A stretch of 64,000 nucleotides of DNA from Stenotrophomonas_A sp036566925 (GCA_036566925.1 DATCVI010000055.1:35389-99388), one strand, 5' to 3'. Shown: positions 9,115-19,700, counted from the stretch's first letter. Notes: a model not told the origin generated them from the sequence alone. Translations and numbers: made by a program.

Positions 9115-9939
9115 CTACGACTTCACGCAGCCGTGTGCCGTCACAAAGCAACCCGTACCGTCGTTTCCAGCAGGGTAGCCACCCTCAAGCCATGTCTCTT
9201 CTGCTCTCCACGAGTGGTCCTGCAGGACCCAGACCGGCGTAAACAGCATGAGGGTGTACGACGGGGGCGAGGCCGATTCCAACCACGTGCCCCCTCTGGC
9301 GCTCACCCAGCCGAGCAGCTTGATGCCTGCAGCGGAATACCACCAAACGGGCCCTCCTGAGTCGCTTGGGCTGGCGATACCCGCCAGGTTCTCGACCCCG
9401 CATTGCGACTCGGTTCGAAAGCAATCGAACGCGACAGTGCCGCACCGATAGCCACCGGCCACATCACGGATCGTGGTTGCGCCGTTGTGGCAGACCTGCA
9501 TGCCGGCCTTGGTGTCTGTGGTTACCTCGGTGGCGTGCGCTACGTCCGTAATGTAGGCGTCCTGCCACGCCCTCCACACCATGATCCGCGGTGCAATGGC
9601 CTTGGTTCCCGTGGCAATCAAACCGATATCCACATTCTGCGCGGTGGTATGAGAGATGCGACCAAAGTTGCCGGCTCCCGTCAGCGCTCCTTCGGCTTTC
9701 ATGGCCCCAAGGGAACGGACCATATGACCGACATTCGGGATGTAGTAGAGGCCCTGGTATTTCCACACCCCGGCACCCGAGCTGTTCCACCAGACTTGCC
9801 CATTTGACGCAAAGCTCTCCGCCACAGCGCCTCCCGCGGGATGCGTGGCTGAATTGAAGGTCCACTCTTCTGCGTGCAGACCTGTAGCGCACGACAAGGC
9901 CACGAGCGCGACAGCGATGCGATGGCGAACAGGGGTCAA
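9115..9939 (-). CDS. secreted chymotrypsin-fold (S1-like) serine protease
   Basis: A 274-residue exported protein with a signal peptide (about 1-23, ending GLHA-EE). A serine-protease triad can be proposed from spacing and motifs: His72 (NVGHMV), Asp104 (NVDIGLI) and Ser194 (PSDSGGPVWW). The intervals of 32 and 90 residues match streptogrisin or alpha-lytic-like S1 proteases. The segment MQVCHNGATT...GYRCG resembles the CxSGxTTG...CG region of that group. No pro-region of the kind seen in secreted alpha-lytic proteases precedes the domain, and Cys264/Cys271 may close a C-terminal loop. The start is TTG with GAGG about 9 nt upstream; no in-frame ATG fits better. Exact family and substrate are unknown. 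Confidence 0.72.
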   Translation of the reverse strand: MTPVRHRIAVALVALSCATGLHAEEWTFNSATHPAGGAVAESFASNGQVWWNSSGAGVWKYQGLYYIPNVGHMVRSLGAMKAEGALTGAGNFGRISHTTAQNVDIGLIATGTKAIAPRIMVWRAWQDAYITDVAHATEVTTDTKAGMQVCHNGATTIRDVAGGYRCGTVAFDCFRTESQCGVENLAGIASPSDSGGPVWWYSAAGIKLLGWVSARGGTWLESASPPSYTLMLFTPVWVLQDHSWRAEETWLEGGYPAGNDGTGCFVTAHGCVKS

Positions 9940-10114
9940 GATTGTTGCCTCGTCTGGTCATCTTTCAGAGTTTCCAAGCTAGCACCCAGGTCTCGCGGGG
10001 GTTTGGGTCAGAGGGATGACAATTGACGCAGGAGCACATCACTCGATACGCGCCCGATTGCCGCAGCGGCAACGGCCCGCTAAGGTCGCAGGCTGCCTTT
10101 CCCGGAACCGACCC

Positions 10115-12265
10115 ATGCCGCTTCGCACGCCCCTGTCCGCCTCGCTGGCCCTTGGCCTGGCGCTGTCCGCCACCGCCCGCGCAGATGAGGGCATGTGGAT
10201 GCCCACGCAGTTGCCCGCCCTGGCCAAGCCCTTGCGCGAGGCAGGCTTCAAGGGTGATCCCAAGGATCTGGCCGATGTCACCCGGGCGCCGCTGAGCGCG
10301 GTGGTGAAGGTTGGTGGCGGCACCGGTTCGTTCGTCTCCGGCGACGGCTTGCTGCTCACCAACCACCACGTCGCGATGGGGGTGATCCAGTACAACAGCT
10401 CGCCGGAGCACAACTTCATCGACGAAGGCTTCATCGCCGCCGGCCGCGCCGACGAGCGCGCGGCCAATCCGGATTTCCGGGTGCTGGTCACTGTCGGTTT
10501 CGACAAGGTCACCGACGAGGTGTTGAAGCAGGCCCGTGGCAAGCAGGGTCGGGCCTACTACGAGGCGGTGGATGCGGCGAGCAAGCGCGTCGTGGCCGAG
10601 TGCGAGCGCGAGGGCAACGTGCGTTGCAGCGTCGCCAACATGTACTACGGCACCGATTTCTATCGCATCCGCCAGTTGGAATTGCGCGATGTCCGTCTGG
10701 TTTACGCACCCCCACGCGCCATCGGCAACTACGGCGATGAGATCGACAACTTCATGTGGCCGCGTCATACCGGCGACTTCACCCTGCTGCGCGCCTACGT
10801 CGGCAAGGACGGCAAGCCGGCCGACTACAGCCCGGACAACGTTCCCTACCACCCGCCGGCGCATCTGCAGATGGCCAGGGACGGGCTGAAAGCGGGCGAC
10901 TTCGCCATGCTCGCCGGCTACCCCGGCGTGACCCATCGGCACCGTACCGCGGCCGAGTTCGGCGAGCAGGTCGAGCACGTGCTGCCGGGGCGGGTAAGCG
11001 TCATGGACGACCTTATTGGCGTGATCGAGGCGGCCGGCAAGGGCGATGCCCAGGCCAGGACGCGCTACGCCTCGCAGCTGCAATCGCTGAAGAACAACCG
11101 CAAGCGCGCCGCCGGCGAACTCGAAGGCTTGCGCCGGAGCGACGCGGTCCGTCTGCGCGCGCAAGACGAACGCGGCATGCTTGCCGCCACCGGCGCCGAC
11201 GACGTTCGCGAAATCGCCGAACTGCAAGCCATCCTCGCCGCGGGCGCAGCCCTGGGCGAGCGTGATTTGCTGTTGGGCCTGCTTTCCAGCCAGACCCAGG
11301 TGATGCGGTCAGCGCTATTGCTGGAACGGTTGCGAACGGAATCGCTCAAGCCCGACGCCGAGCGCGAGACCGGTTACCAGCAGCGCGACCAGGCCATGAT
11401 CGAAGGCGTGCTCAAGCAGGTCCAGCGCCGCTACGACCCGGCGGTGGAGAAGGCGCTGCTCACTGCCTTGCTGTCGCGCTACCAGCAGCTGCCGCAGGAG
11501 CAGCGCGTACCGGAGTTCGATGCGGCTTTCGGCCGTACCCCGGCGCAATTGCAGCAAGCCTTGGACAAACTCTACGCCAGCACGCGCCTGGGCGAGGAAG
11601 CCGAACGCTTGTCGCGTTTCGCCGCCGCCCGCAGTGGCCAAGCGCTGGCCGACGACCCGTTGATCGTGCTCGCGCGCCAGCTCACTCCGGCGCAACTTCG
11701 CCTGGAGGATCAGCGCAAGGCGCGCGAAGGCGAGCAACTGCGGCTGCGCCCCGCCTACATGCGTGCCTTGGTTGCCTGGCGCGAGCGGCAGGGCCGTGCG
11801 GTGTACCCGGATGCCAACAGCAGCCTGCGTATCAGCTACGGTCGGGTCGAACCGCTGGCCCCGCGCGATGCGGTCAGCTTTGCACCGGTCACCACGGTGG
11901 CCGGCATCGTCGAAAAGAACACCGGGCAGGTTCCATTCGATGCGCCCAAGCCCCTGCTCGACGCCATTGCCAAGGGCGACTTCGGTGATACGGCAGATCC
12001 CGCATTGAAGACGCAGACGGTGAACTTCCTCACCAACCTGGACACCACCGGTGGCAATTCCGGCTCGCCAGTGCTCAATGCACGCGGTGAGCTGGTCGGC
12101 CTCAACTTCGACAGTAACTGGGAAGCCGTCAGTGCCAGCTGGTGGTACGACCCGCGCTTCAAGCGTGCCATCCACGTCGACATGCGCTACCTGCGCTGGC
12201 TGCTGGCCAAGGTGTACCCGGCCCCTGCGTTGCTCGAAGAAATGGGCGTGCCGGCCAAGCGCTGA
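10115..12265 (+). CDS. S46 family dipeptidyl-peptidase (DPP7/DPP11-like)
   Basis: Periplasmic exopeptidase that removes dipeptides from the N-terminus of oligopeptides and so feeds peptide catabolism. The 716 residues begin with a signal peptide (cleavage near ARA-DEG, residue 23). The catalytic His lies in TNHHV (about residue 85) and the catalytic Ser is 649 in TTGGNSGSPV; length and spacing match the family. The S1-pocket position, set by Gly in DPP7 and Arg in DPP11, falls by offset on Ala674 in NWEAVSA. That would favour hydrophobic rather than acidic P1 residues, but the alignment is by eye. The ATG at 10115 was preferred over an upstream in-frame start because it directly begins the signal peptide. 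Confidence 0.93.
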   Translation: MPLRTPLSASLALGLALSATARADEGMWMPTQLPALAKPLREAGFKGDPKDLADVTRAPLSAVVKVGGGTGSFVSGDGLLLTNHHVAMGVIQYNSSPEHNFIDEGFIAAGRADERAANPDFRVLVTVGFDKVTDEVLKQARGKQGRAYYEAVDAASKRVVAECEREGNVRCSVANMYYGTDFYRIRQLELRDVRLVYAPPRAIGNYGDEIDNFMWPRHTGDFTLLRAYVGKDGKPADYSPDNVPYHPPAHLQMARDGLKAGDFAMLAGYPGVTHRHRTAAEFGEQVEHVLPGRVSVMDDLIGVIEAAGKGDAQARTRYASQLQSLKNNRKRAAGELEGLRRSDAVRLRAQDERGMLAATGADDVREIAELQAILAAGAALGERDLLLGLLSSQTQVMRSALLLERLRTESLKPDAERETGYQQRDQAMIEGVLKQVQRRYDPAVEKALLTALLSRYQQLPQEQRVPEFDAAFGRTPAQLQQALDKLYASTRLGEEAERLSRFAAARSGQALADDPLIVLARQLTPAQLRLEDQRKAREGEQLRLRPAYMRALVAWRERQGRAVYPDANSSLRISYGRVEPLAPRDAVSFAPVTTVAGIVEKNTGQVPFDAPKPLLDAIAKGDFGDTADPALKTQTVNFLTNLDTTGGNSGSPVLNARGELVGLNFDSNWEAVSASWWYDPRFKRAIHVDMRYLRWLLAKVYPAPALLEEMGVPAKR

Positions 12266-12314
12266 CCGGGTGCAGGATCTTGAGAAGGACGTGACACCCA
12301 GGAAGCCTCCTCCG

Positions 12315-12842
12315 TTAGCGGTCCAACCCTGCAATCGCCGCTGCCACCACCTGTGGCAGCGGCGCGTCCACATCCACCGCCACCACGTCCGGCTCATCGG
12401 TCGGCGGCTGTAGCGCTTCGAATTGGCTGGCCAGCAGCGCCGGTGGCATGAAGTGGCCGGCACGCTGGCCCAGCCGTGCGGCGATGACGGCCGGATCGGC
12501 GTGGAGGAACACGAAGCGCATCGGCACGCCACTGGCGCGCAGGCGCTGCCGGTGTGCGCTGCGCAGGCCGGAGAACGCCAGCACCACCGATTCGCCGCGC
12601 CCCACGTAGCCACGCAGCGCCTCGGCCAGCACATCCACCCAGGGCTCGCGCTGTAGATCGGTCAGCGGCACGCCGCTGGCCATTTGCGCCTTGGCCTCGG
12701 TGGTGTGGAAATCGTCGGCGTCCAGCAAGGCGAAGCCGTAATGCTCGGCCAGGGCCTGCGCCACCGTGCTCTTGCCGCTGCCGGACACGCCCATCACCAC
12801 GATCGCCAGGGCAGTGGAGTGTGAAGTTGCGACAGTGGTCAT
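12315..12842 (-). CDS. gntK: gluconokinase
   Basis: ATP-dependent kinase converting D-gluconate to 6-phosphogluconate. It has 175 residues, the normal size for the small P-loop family. The Walker A motif GVSGSGKST lies at about 18-26, followed by the family motifs LLDADDFH, MASGVPLTDLQREPW, AFSGLRSAHRQRLR and a QRAGHFMPPALLASQFEALQPP segment. It is divergent from the GPH transporter/GH94 operon, and the shared 114-bp region could hold common control sites. The neighbouring phosphorylase is expected to release gluconate, which gives this kinase a direct role in the same pathway. Confidence 0.95.
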   Translation of the reverse strand: MTTVATSHSTALAIVVMGVSGSGKSTVAQALAEHYGFALLDADDFHTTEAKAQMASGVPLTDLQREPWVDVLAEALRGYVGRGESVVLAFSGLRSAHRQRLRASGVPMRFVFLHADPAVIAARLGQRAGHFMPPALLASQFEALQPPTDEPDVVAVDVDAPLPQVVAAAIAGLDR

Positions 12843-12956
12843 GGTGGCCCGTTATAGGTGCAGATCAATTCTTCATGCGGCGGCCACGCGGCGCGCCGAT
12901 GGTGTAGCGTCGGCATCCTCGCACGCCTCGCCTCGTTCCGCACCCTGGGCCCGACC

Positions 12957-14336
12957 ATGCCGCCAGCGCCAAGAACCGCCCCTCCGACCGCGCCCCCGCT
13001 GCGCGAAAAGGCCAGCTACGCGCTCGGCGATTTCGGCCTCAATCTGTACTGGTCGAGCATCTCGGCCTTCCTGCTGATCTTCTACACCGACGTGATGCTG
13101 TTGCCGGCCGCCGCCGTCGGCACGCTCATCCTGGTGACCAAGATCGGCGATGCCATCGCCGATCCCCTGATGGGCATGCTCGCCGACCGCACCCGCACCC
13201 GCTGGGGCCACTTCCGGCCGTGGCTGCTGTGGGGCGCGCTGCCCCTGGCCGCCACCGGCGTGCTCGCCTTTACCGTGCCGCCGCTGGGCGCGGACATGCG
13301 CTTGTTGTGGGCCTACGTCACTTTCTCGCTGATGATGCTGGCCTACACCGTGGTCAGCATTCCGTACTCGGCGCTGTCCGGTGTGATTACCGCCGATGGC
13401 CAGCAACGCACGGTCTTGGTGAGCATGCGCTTCATCGCCGCCTTTGCCGGCACCACCTTCGTCAACTACGCCACGCTCGACCTGGTTGGCGCGCTTGGCC
13501 AGGGCGACGCTGCTACCGGTTGGCAGCGCACCTTGATGGTGTACGGCGCCCTTGCCGCGGTGCTGTTCGCCAGCGTGTTCTTCGGCGTGCGCGAGCGCGT
13601 GGTGCCGTCGCCTTCGCAGCGCACGCCCTGGCGGCAGGACATTGCCGACCTGGTGCACAACCGGCCGTGGCTGGTGTTGTTCGTGCTCGCGCTGGTGATC
13701 ATGATCACCATCGTGATGCGCGCCGGCGCCGGCGTGTACTACTTCAAGTACTACCTGGGCCGGCCCGACCTTACCGGCTGGTTCCTGGGCAGCTATTCGG
13801 TGGCATTGGCGCTGGGCGCGGCGGCTACCCCGCTGCTTACGCGCTGGTTCGACCGCCGCCGTTTGATGATCGGCCTGATGTGCACGGTGGGCGTGCTGAG
13901 CGCGGCGATGTACTTCGTGCCGCCGGGCGGCCTGGTCGCCGCGTTTGCGCTCAATATCCTGGTGGGCCTGGCGCTGGGGCCGAAGTCGCCGCTGGCCTTC
14001 GCCATGTATGCCGACACCGCCGACTACACCGAATGGCGCACCGGCCGCCGTGCCACCGCGCTGACCTTCGCCGCGGCCACGTTCTCGCAGAAGCTCGGCG
14101 GCGCGATTGCTTCTGCCGCCATCGCCTGGGTGCTGGCAGGCATGGGCTACGTCGCCAACCAGTCGCAGAGCCAGGCTTCGCAGCAGGGCATCGTGCTGCT
14201 GATGACGGTCATCCCGGGCATGGTCGCGCTGCTGGCGGCGTGGACCATGCGCTTCTATCCCCTCACCGACGCCAGCCTGGCCGAGATCCAGCGGGCCCTG
14301 GCGGAACGTCGCGCCTCCTCCGATCCTTCGACATGA
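12957..14336 (+). CDS. GPH-family sugar:cation symporter (MFS)
   Basis: A 459-residue, 12-helix inner-membrane transporter of the glycoside-pentoside-hexuronide:cation symporter family (MelB/XylP-like). It shows the family's LREKASYALGDFGLNLYW start, MGMLADRTRTRWGHFRPWLLWG between TM2 and TM3, VSIPYSALSG, and KSPLAFAMYADTADYTEWRTGRRATAL late in the protein. The ATG at 12957 fits the usual N-terminus; an in-frame ATG 99 nt upstream adds an implausible tail. The stop overlaps the next ATG (ATGA), so it is co-translated with the GH94 phosphorylase and probably imports its substrate, most likely cellobionic acid (inference). Confidence 0.9.
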   Translation: MPPAPRTAPPTAPPLREKASYALGDFGLNLYWSSISAFLLIFYTDVMLLPAAAVGTLILVTKIGDAIADPLMGMLADRTRTRWGHFRPWLLWGALPLAATGVLAFTVPPLGADMRLLWAYVTFSLMMLAYTVVSIPYSALSGVITADGQQRTVLVSMRFIAAFAGTTFVNYATLDLVGALGQGDAATGWQRTLMVYGALAAVLFASVFFGVRERVVPSPSQRTPWRQDIADLVHNRPWLVLFVLALVIMITIVMRAGAGVYYFKYYLGRPDLTGWFLGSYSVALALGAAATPLLTRWFDRRRLMIGLMCTVGVLSAAMYFVPPGGLVAAFALNILVGLALGPKSPLAFAMYADTADYTEWRTGRRATALTFAAATFSQKLGGAIASAAIAWVLAGMGYVANQSQSQASQQGIVLLMTVIPGMVALLAAWTMRFYPLTDASLAEIQRALAERRASSDPST

Positions 14337-16726
14337 CCCCGCACACCGCTACCGACGACCTTTCCGACCTGCTTGGCCCCAGCGCAGAGGGCGAGCGTTA
14401 CGTATTGCGCAGCCCCACAGCCATGCCCAATGCCGGCGCATTCCTGTGGAATCGCCGGATGATGGTGCAACTGACCTGCCGCGGCTACGCCACCGCGCAG
14501 TTCATGCAGCCCGAGCCGGCCAAGTACGCGCACGCGCCGAACCTGGAAGCGCGCACCTTCATGCAGCCGGAACAGCCGTACTACGCGCATCATCCGGGCC
14601 GCTTCTTCTACCTCAAGGACGAGGACAGCGGTGCGCTGTACTCGGCGCCGTATGAACCCGTGCGGGCGACGCCGGCACGTTTCGAGTTCTCAGTCGGCAA
14701 GCAGGACATCGCCTGGGAAATCGAATTCGATGGCATCGTGCTGGAGCTGCAGTTGCAGCTGCCGGAGGACAGGGCCCTGGAGCTGTGGACCTGCCGGGTG
14801 CGCAACCAATCCGGACGCACGCGGCGGCTTTCGCTGTATCCGTACTTTCCGGTTGGCTACATGTCGTGGATGAACCAGTCCGGCGAGTATCGCGCCGACC
14901 TCGGTGGCATCGTCTGCCGCAGCGTGACGCCCTACCAGAAGGTCGCCGACTACTGGCGCCAGCGCGACTTCAAGGACTGCACCTTCCTGTTGCACGAGCA
15001 GCCGGTGGTGGGTTGGGAAGCCCGGCAATCGGCGTTCGAAGGCGAGGGCGGGCTGCATGCGCCCTCCGCCCTGGCCGGCGAGCGGCTGGGCGATAGCGAC
15101 GCGCGCTACGAAACGCCCACCGCGGTGTTGCAGCAACGGCTGGAGCTGGCGCCGGAAGCGTCGGTGACGCATCGCTATCTGTTCGGCCCGGCGCGTGACG
15201 AGGCGGAAATCGCCGAACTGCGTGCGCGTTATCTGTCCGCCGCTGGCTTCGACGAAGCAGCGCGGGCGTATGCCGCGCACCTGGCAACCGGGCGCGGTTG
15301 CCTGGAAGTGGAAACCCCCGATGCGGCGTTCGACAACCTGGTCAACCACTGGCTGCCGCGGCAGGTGTTCTACCATGGCGATGTCAATCGCCTGACCACC
15401 GATCCGCAGACCCGCAACTTCCTGCAGGACCACCTCGGCATGGCCTACCTGTCGCCGCAGGTGGCGCGGGCATCGCTGCTGCACGCGCTGTCGCAGCAGG
15501 AAGCCAGCGGCGCCATGCCCGACGGCATCTTGCTCGACGAGCAGGCCGAGTTGAAATACATCAACCAGGTACCGCATACCGACCACTGCGTGTGGCTGCC
15601 GATCTTCCTCGATGCCTATCTGGGCGAGACCGGCGACGGCGGCCTGCTGGCCGAAGTCGTCGAAGATCGCAGCGGCCGCAAGCTCGACGTAGCCGCACGC
15701 CTGGACGCGGCGATGGACTGGCTGCTGCAGGCCCGTGACGCGCGCGGCCTGAGCTTCATCGCCCAGGGCGATTGGTGCGACCCGATGAACATGGTCGGCT
15801 ATCGCGGCAAGGGCGTGTCCGGCTGGCTGACGCTGGCGACTGCCTATGCATTGAAGCTGTGGTCGGCCCTGTGCGCCAGCCACGGCCGCAACGACGCGGC
15901 GGCGCGCTTTGCCGAGGCGGCGGCCGCCGTGAACGCGGTCGCCAACCGCGAGTTGTGGGATGGCGACTGGTATGCACGCGGCATCACCGACGAGGGTGTG
16001 CGCTTCGGCATCGCCGACGATGCCGAAGGCCGCATCTACCTCAACCCGCAGAGCTGGGCGATGCTGGCCGGTGCCGCAGACGCGCAGCGCCAGAAACGCC
16101 TGCTGGACGCCGTGGAAGCACAGCTGCACACGCCGTACGGCCCGGTCATGTTGGCACCGCCATACACCGGCATGCGCGAGGACGTCGGGCGCCTGACCCA
16201 GAAGCATCCGGGCTCGGCCGAGAACGGCGCGGTCTACAACCACGCTGCGGCCTTCTATCTGCACAGCCTGTACGCGGTCGGCGAGAGCGACCGCGCCTGG
16301 TCGGTGCTGCGGGCGATGATCCCCGGTCCCGCGCGCGCCGATGTGTTGCAGCGCGGTCAACTGCCGGTGTTCCTGCCGAACTACTACCGCGGCGCGTGGC
16401 GCGAGATCCCGCGCACCGCCGGGCGTTCCAGCCAGCTGTTCAATACCGGCACCGTGGCCTGGGTCTATCGCGACGTGATCGAAGGCCTGTTCGGCCTGCG
16501 CGGCGAAGGCGAGCTGCTGTTGCTGCGGCCGCAGCTGCCCTCGCACTGGCCGCAGGCACGAGTGCGGCGCCGGTTCCGCGGTGCGGAGTTCGAGGTGACC
16601 TATCGACGTGATCCAGCGGTGGCGGCGATGCAGGTGAGCGTGGATGGCGTGGCCTGCGCTGAGGCGGCCATTGGCGGAATCGAGGCGGGAAGGCGGTACG
16701 TGGTCGAAGTACTGCTGCCGGCATAA
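14333..16726 (+). CDS. GH94 phosphorylase, probable cellobionic acid phosphorylase
   Basis: Cytoplasmic glycoside phosphorylase of 797 residues. GH94 features are an N-terminal beta-sandwich with aromatic motifs (GRFFYLKDEDSG, FPVGYMSWMNQSGEYR), then an (alpha/alpha)6 barrel with TRNFLQDHLG, the catalytic region GDWCDPMN (candidate acid Asp480 or Asp483) and phosphate-loop-like segments (TQKHPGSAENGAVYNHAAAF; GRSSQLFNTGTVAW). Length and context match the Xanthomonas enzyme that phosphorolyses 4-O-beta-glucosyl-D-gluconate to glucose-1-phosphate and gluconate. The symporter gene overlaps its start by 4 nt and gluconokinase is divergent beside it. Cellobiose or another beta-glucoside remains possible as substrate. 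Confidence 0.88.
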   Translation: MTPHTATDDLSDLLGPSAEGERYVLRSPTAMPNAGAFLWNRRMMVQLTCRGYATAQFMQPEPAKYAHAPNLEARTFMQPEQPYYAHHPGRFFYLKDEDSGALYSAPYEPVRATPARFEFSVGKQDIAWEIEFDGIVLELQLQLPEDRALELWTCRVRNQSGRTRRLSLYPYFPVGYMSWMNQSGEYRADLGGIVCRSVTPYQKVADYWRQRDFKDCTFLLHEQPVVGWEARQSAFEGEGGLHAPSALAGERLGDSDARYETPTAVLQQRLELAPEASVTHRYLFGPARDEAEIAELRARYLSAAGFDEAARAYAAHLATGRGCLEVETPDAAFDNLVNHWLPRQVFYHGDVNRLTTDPQTRNFLQDHLGMAYLSPQVARASLLHALSQQEASGAMPDGILLDEQAELKYINQVPHTDHCVWLPIFLDAYLGETGDGGLLAEVVEDRSGRKLDVAARLDAAMDWLLQARDARGLSFIAQGDWCDPMNMVGYRGKGVSGWLTLATAYALKLWSALCASHGRNDAAARFAEAAAAVNAVANRELWDGDWYARGITDEGVRFGIADDAEGRIYLNPQSWAMLAGAADAQRQKRLLDAVEAQLHTPYGPVMLAPPYTGMREDVGRLTQKHPGSAENGAVYNHAAAFYLHSLYAVGESDRAWSVLRAMIPGPARADVLQRGQLPVFLPNYYRGAWREIPRTAGRSSQLFNTGTVAWVYRDVIEGLFGLRGEGELLLLRPQLPSHWPQARVRRRFRGAEFEVTYRRDPAVAAMQVSVDGVACAEAAIGGIEAGRRYVVEVLLPA

Positions 16727-16774
16727 CTTGCCAGCGCGGGTACACTGCCCGGGTAAACCCGCCGGAGGGGCGCG

Positions 16775-19700
16775 TTGATCTCGAGCTGGATCCTGTTGTC
16801 GGTCTCGGTCGGCTACGCCGCGTTGCTGTTCGCAGTGGCGTGGTGGGGCGATCGCCGTCCGCTGTATCCCGACCGCCCCTGGCTGCGGCCGGCGGTCTAC
16901 AGCCTGGCGCTGGCGGTGTACTGCTCGTCGTGGACCTTCTACGGCGCGGTCGGCACGGCGGTGCGCAACGGCGTCGGCTACCTGCCGATCTACCTGGGGC
17001 CGTTGCTGTTGCTGATCTTCGGCTGGCGGATCATCGAGCGCCTGGCCTTGATCGCGCGCTCGGAGAACACGGTTTCCATCGCCGACTTCATCTCTTCGCG
17101 CTACGGCCGCTCGCGCCGGCTGGCGGCGCTGGTGGCGGTGATCGCCCTGGTCGGCATCGTTCCCTACCTGGCGCTGCAGTACAAAGCCGTGGCGATGAGC
17201 CTGGAAGTGCTCACCGGGCAGTCCAACGACGGCCGCTCCTTCCTCAGTGACCCGGCCCTGTATGTCGCCCTGTTGATGGCGCTGTTCGCGGCGTTGTTCG
17301 GCACCCGCCAGGCCGACGCCACCGAGCACCACCACGGCATGATGCTGGCGATCGCGCTGGAATCGGTGATCAAGCTGGTGGCGATGCTGGCGGTGGGGTT
17401 GTTCGCCTGGTCCTGGCTCGGCGACCACCAGCTGCGCATCGTCGACTCGGCGCGGATGTTGTTCGAGCACACGCCTTCGGCCGGCTTCGTCTCGCAGACC
17501 ATCCTCAGTTTCCTGGCCATCGTCTGCCTGCCACGGCAATTCCATGTCGCAGTGGTCGAATGCGGCGATGTCGGCGACATCCGTCGCGCGCGCTGGCTGT
17601 TCGGCGGCTACCTGGTGCTGATCTCGGCCATGGTCGTGCCGATCGCCTCGGCCGGCGTGGCCTTGTTCGGCGGCGGCGGCCAGCTCGCCGACGACAGCAT
17701 GGTGTTGGCCCTGCCCTTGGCCGAGGGCAATACGGTGCTGGCGCTGGTGGCGTATGTCGGCGGATTCTCCGCCGCCACCGGCATGGTGATCGTGGCTTCG
17801 ATCGCGCTGGCCACCATGGTCAGCAACGACCTGGTGATGCCGGTACTGCTGCGGCGCTCGCGCGGCCACGCGGTGGCGGCGGCTGGACGGGTGCTGTGGA
17901 TTCGCCGGGTCGCGATCCTGCTGCTGGCGCTGGTCGCCTACAGCTACTACCGCAGCAGCAGCGACGACAGCACGCTGGCTTCGTATGGCCTGATGGCCTT
18001 TGCCGCGGTCGCGCAGTTCGCACCCGGCGTGCTCGGTGGGTTGTATTGGCGCGGTGCCAGCCGCAAGGGCGTGGAGGCCGGCATGTTGCTCGGCTTCGCC
18101 ACCTGGATCTACACGCTGCTATTGCCGGCGATGACGATGGCCGGCGGCTTCGACACTGGCTGGCTGCTCAACGGACCGTTCGGGATTTCCTGGCTGCGGC
18201 CGCAGCAGCTGTTCGGCATGAGCGGCTGGGACTCGCTGGCGCATGGCACGTTCTGGTCGCTGCTGGCAAATGTGGGCGCGCTGATGGTGGTGTCGGCACG
18301 CTGGCGCCCGGGCGTGGACGAGCGCCTGCGCGCGGCGCCATTCCTGGACCCTTATTCCCAGCGCCCGGCGGTGGCCGGCGCCTGGCCCGGGCACGTGCAT
18401 GTCTCCGACCTGCTCACCCTGGCCGAGCGCGTGGTTGGCGAACGCCACGCCCATCGCGCCTTCGTCGAGCAGGCCAACGCGCTGGGCCGCGAGCTGCAAT
18501 CCAACGCCGTCGCCGACCGTGCCTGGGTCCAGTTCACCGAGCGCTTGCTGGCGGCCTCGATTGGTGCGGCTTCCGCGCGCCTGGTCCTGACCAGCCTGCT
18601 ACGGGGCTCAGGCATGGAACTGGGCGAGGTCGTGGCGGTGCTCGACGAGGCCGGCCAGGAGCTGCGCTTCAACCGCGAAATCCTCTCCACCACCTTGGAG
18701 AACATCAGCGCCGCGGTCAGCGTGGTCGATCCGGAAATGCGCCTGACCGCCTGGAATCGCCGCTACCAGGAGTTGTTCGGCTATCCCGACGGCATGCTCT
18801 ACGTCGGTCGCCCGGTCGCCGACCTGATCCGCTACAACGCCGAACGCGGGGAGCTTGGCGAGGGCGATACCGAAGACCAGATCGAACGCCGCATCCGCCA
18901 TATGCGTGCCGGCTCGCCGCATGTGTTCGAGCGTACCCGCAGCGATGGCAAGGTCGTCGAGATGCGCGGACAGGCGCTGCCGGGCGGCGGCTATGTCACC
19001 AGCTACAACGACATCACCGACTACAAGCGCGCCGAGAAGGCCTTGCTCGAAGCCAACGAGACCCTGGAGCAGCGCGTGGCCGAGCGCTCGCACGAGGCCG
19101 AAGTGGCGCAGCAGTCCAAGACCCGCTTCCTCGCTGCGATCAGCCACGACGTGCTGCAACCGCTCAATGCCGCGCGACTGTTCGCCTCGGCCTTGCGTGA
19201 CAGTGCGCAGAACAGCGAGGAGCAGCGTCATCTGGCCGAGCGCGTGGATGCCTCGCTGCGCGCGGCCGAGGAATTACTCGATGGCCTGCTCGATGTGTCG
19301 CGGCTGGATGCCGGCGGGTTGCGGCCGACCATCGAGGACTTCGATGCTGGCGTGCTGATCGCCGAACTGGCTGCCCAGTACGCGCCGGTCGCCGCCAGCC
19401 GCGGTTTGCGCCTGCAGGTGCATGCGCGGCAGATCTGGGTGCGCAGCGACCGCCGCTTGTTGCGCCGTGTGATGCAGAACTTCATCGCCAACGCGCTGCG
19501 CTATACCCGACAGGGACGGATCATCCTGGGCATGCGCCCGCGCGGCGCCCAGGTGGAATTGCAGGTGTGGGATACGGGCCCGGGAATTCCCGAGCACCAC
19601 ATGCGGCAGATCTTCAACGAGTTCCACCGCTACCAGCAGCCGTTCGACTGGGGCGAGCAGGGCCTGGGCCTGGGCCTGTCGATCTGCCAGCGCATCTCGC

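Noticed and set aside
13220..14332. In-frame extension upstream of the GH94 phosphorylase
   Set aside because: It lies wholly inside the GPH transporter and reads as Arg/Gly/Ala-rich sequence; the ATGA overlap at 14333 is the natural start.
14690..17869. Very long open frame on the minus strand opposite the GH94 and crbS genes
   Set aside because: It is rich in Arg, Gln, His and Ala with no domain, and mirrors two clear genes. High GC content produces such antisense frames; similar ones at 266-1819, 2068-4077, 40167-42422, 46104-48440 and 60007-61641 were dropped for the same reason.
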